Shown piece by piece: positions 5,564-6,217 of a stretch of 6,217 bases of DNA. The position numbers and the translations under genes were made by a program. Position 1 is the stretch's first letter. Every line of letters begins with the position of its first letter. Under the pieces are notes generated by a model. It was not told where the DNA came from and made no database searches. It saw nothing but the letters and a program-made list of their open reading frames with translations. The stretch is from an uncultured Ruminococcus sp. (GTDB lineage: Bacteria; Bacillota; Clostridia; Oscillospirales; Ruminococcaceae): positions 1-6,217 of the forward strand of contig CAMNAY010000105.1 in the NCBI GenBank assembly GCA_946531975.1, read 5' to 3'.

Positions 5564-6217
5564 ATGAACAATGATGACAAGCTGATCCTCGGCGGACATG
5601 AATTTTCTTCGAGATTCATTCTCGGCTCCGGCAAATACTCGCTGAAGCTGATTGAAGCCGCCGTCAAATACGCCGGCGCAGAACTGATCACACTGGCAGT
5701 CCGCCGCGCAAACACCAAGGAGCATGAGAACATTCTCGACTACATCCCGAAGGGCGTCACGCTCCTGCCGAACACCTCCGGCGCGAGAAATGCCGATGAA
5801 GCAGTGCGCATCGCGAGACTCGCAAGAGAGCTCGGCTGCGGCGATTTCGTGAAAATCGAAATCATGCGCGATACCAAATATCTGCTGCCGGACAATGCGG
5901 AAACCGTCAAGGCGACTGAAATCCTCGCAAAAGAGGGCTTTGTCGTCATGCCGTATATGTACCCCGACCTCAACACTGCGCGGGATCTGGTGAACGCGGG
6001 TGCTGCGTCGGTCATGCCGCTGGCAGCGCCGATCGGCTCGAACAAGGGACTCGCAACCAGAGATTTCATCCAGATTCTGATTGATGAAATCGACCTGCCC
6101 ATCATCGTCGATGCGGGCATCGGCAGACCCTCGCAGGCTTGTGAGGCAATGGAAATGGGTGCGGCTGCGGTCATGTCGAACACCGCGCTCGCGACTGCCG
6201 GCGACCTGCCGGTCATG
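5564..6217 (+). CDS. thiG: Thiazole synthase ThiG (3' partial)
   Basis: The frame is open from ATG 5564 to the right edge, 218 residues of a protein usually about 250-260 long, so only the C-terminal end is missing. ThiG is a TIM-barrel enzyme that joins deoxyxylulose phosphate, dehydroglycine and ThiS-thiocarboxylate into the thiazole phosphate moiety. Visible family motifs are G21-S-G-K-Y-S, T-L-A-V-R-R (43-48), L-L-P-N-T-S-G-A-R (67-75), F-V-K97-I-E99 with K97 as the Schiff-base lysine, G-F-V-V-M-P-Y (125-131), M-P-L-A-A-P-I-G-S (151-159), V-D-A-G-I-G-R-P-S (182-190) and A-M-E-M-G. A GAAAGGA site at 5548-5554 precedes the ATG by nine bases. It closes the visible thiS-thiF-thiG order; thiH, which makes dehydroglycine in anaerobes, is the expected next gene but is outside the window. 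Confidence 0.96.
   Translation, partial: MNNDDKLILGGHEFSSRFILGSGKYSLKLIEAAVKYAGAELITLAVRRANTKEHENILDYIPKGVTLLPNTSGARNADEAVRIARLARELGCGDFVKIEIMRDTKYLLPDNAETVKATEILAKEGFVVMPYMYPDLNTARDLVNAGAASVMPLAAPIGSNKGLATRDFIQILIDEIDLPIIVDAGIGRPSQACEAMEMGAAAVMSNTALATAGDLPVM

Noticed and set aside
5740..6216. 158-codon open frame on the minus strand at the right edge
   Set aside because: It is antisense to thiG, which has every family motif; Ser/Ala/Ile-rich shadow sequence.
1..6217. CRISPR arrays, tRNA or rRNA genes, insertion sequences
   Set aside because: No regularly spaced long repeats, no cloverleaf or rRNA-like stretch and no transposase motif was noticed on either strand.

Overview
The window looks like chromosomal DNA from a Gram-positive anaerobe of the Clostridia, most likely a fibre-degrading Ruminococcus or close Oscillospiraceae relative. 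The evidence is a dockerin-ended protein, consensus sigma-A-type promoters, strong GGAGG ribosome sites, a Clostridia-type short ThiF and a C-rich, moderately high-GC codon style. No sequence search was possible, so the taxon is an inference. All real genes are on the + strand.

Region 1 (1-690) is the 3' end of a secreted, cellulosome-type protein: two bacterial Ig-like repeats followed by a C-terminal type I dockerin, closed by a strong intrinsic terminator.

Region 2 (about 740-4490) is a five-gene operon: XRE-family repressor, ImmA/IrrE-type zinc protease, Y-family (UmuC/UvrX-like) translesion DNA polymerase, small ABC-like AAA ATPase, and YolD-like protein. It starts at a perfect-consensus promoter (TTGACA, 17 bp, TATAAT). 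The promoter and leader carry four palindromic copies of a TGAAGTTCA motif, with centres at 760, 782, 804 and 837 (spacings 22, 22 and 33 bp, all near whole helical turns). The simplest reading is an inducible mutagenic-repair cassette: the XRE protein holds its own promoter shut, a signal (probably DNA damage) lets the ImmA-like protease inactivate it, and polymerase, YolD partner and ATPase are then made together. This resembles ImmR/ImmA of ICEBs1 and DdrO/IrrE of Deinococcus, but here the output appears to be translesion synthesis. No integrase, transposase or phage structural gene is visible. This is the candidate system of most interest.

Region 3 (4520-6217) is a thiamine thiazole operon. 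A consensus extended -10 promoter leads into a TPP riboswitch (THI element) with a well-formed terminator as expression platform, then thiS, thiF (family-2, short form) and thiG, which runs off the window. ThiF adenylates the ThiS C-terminus so it can carry sulfur, and ThiG uses ThiS-thiocarboxylate to build the thiazole ring. No intrinsic terminator was seen between the repair operon and the thiamine promoter.
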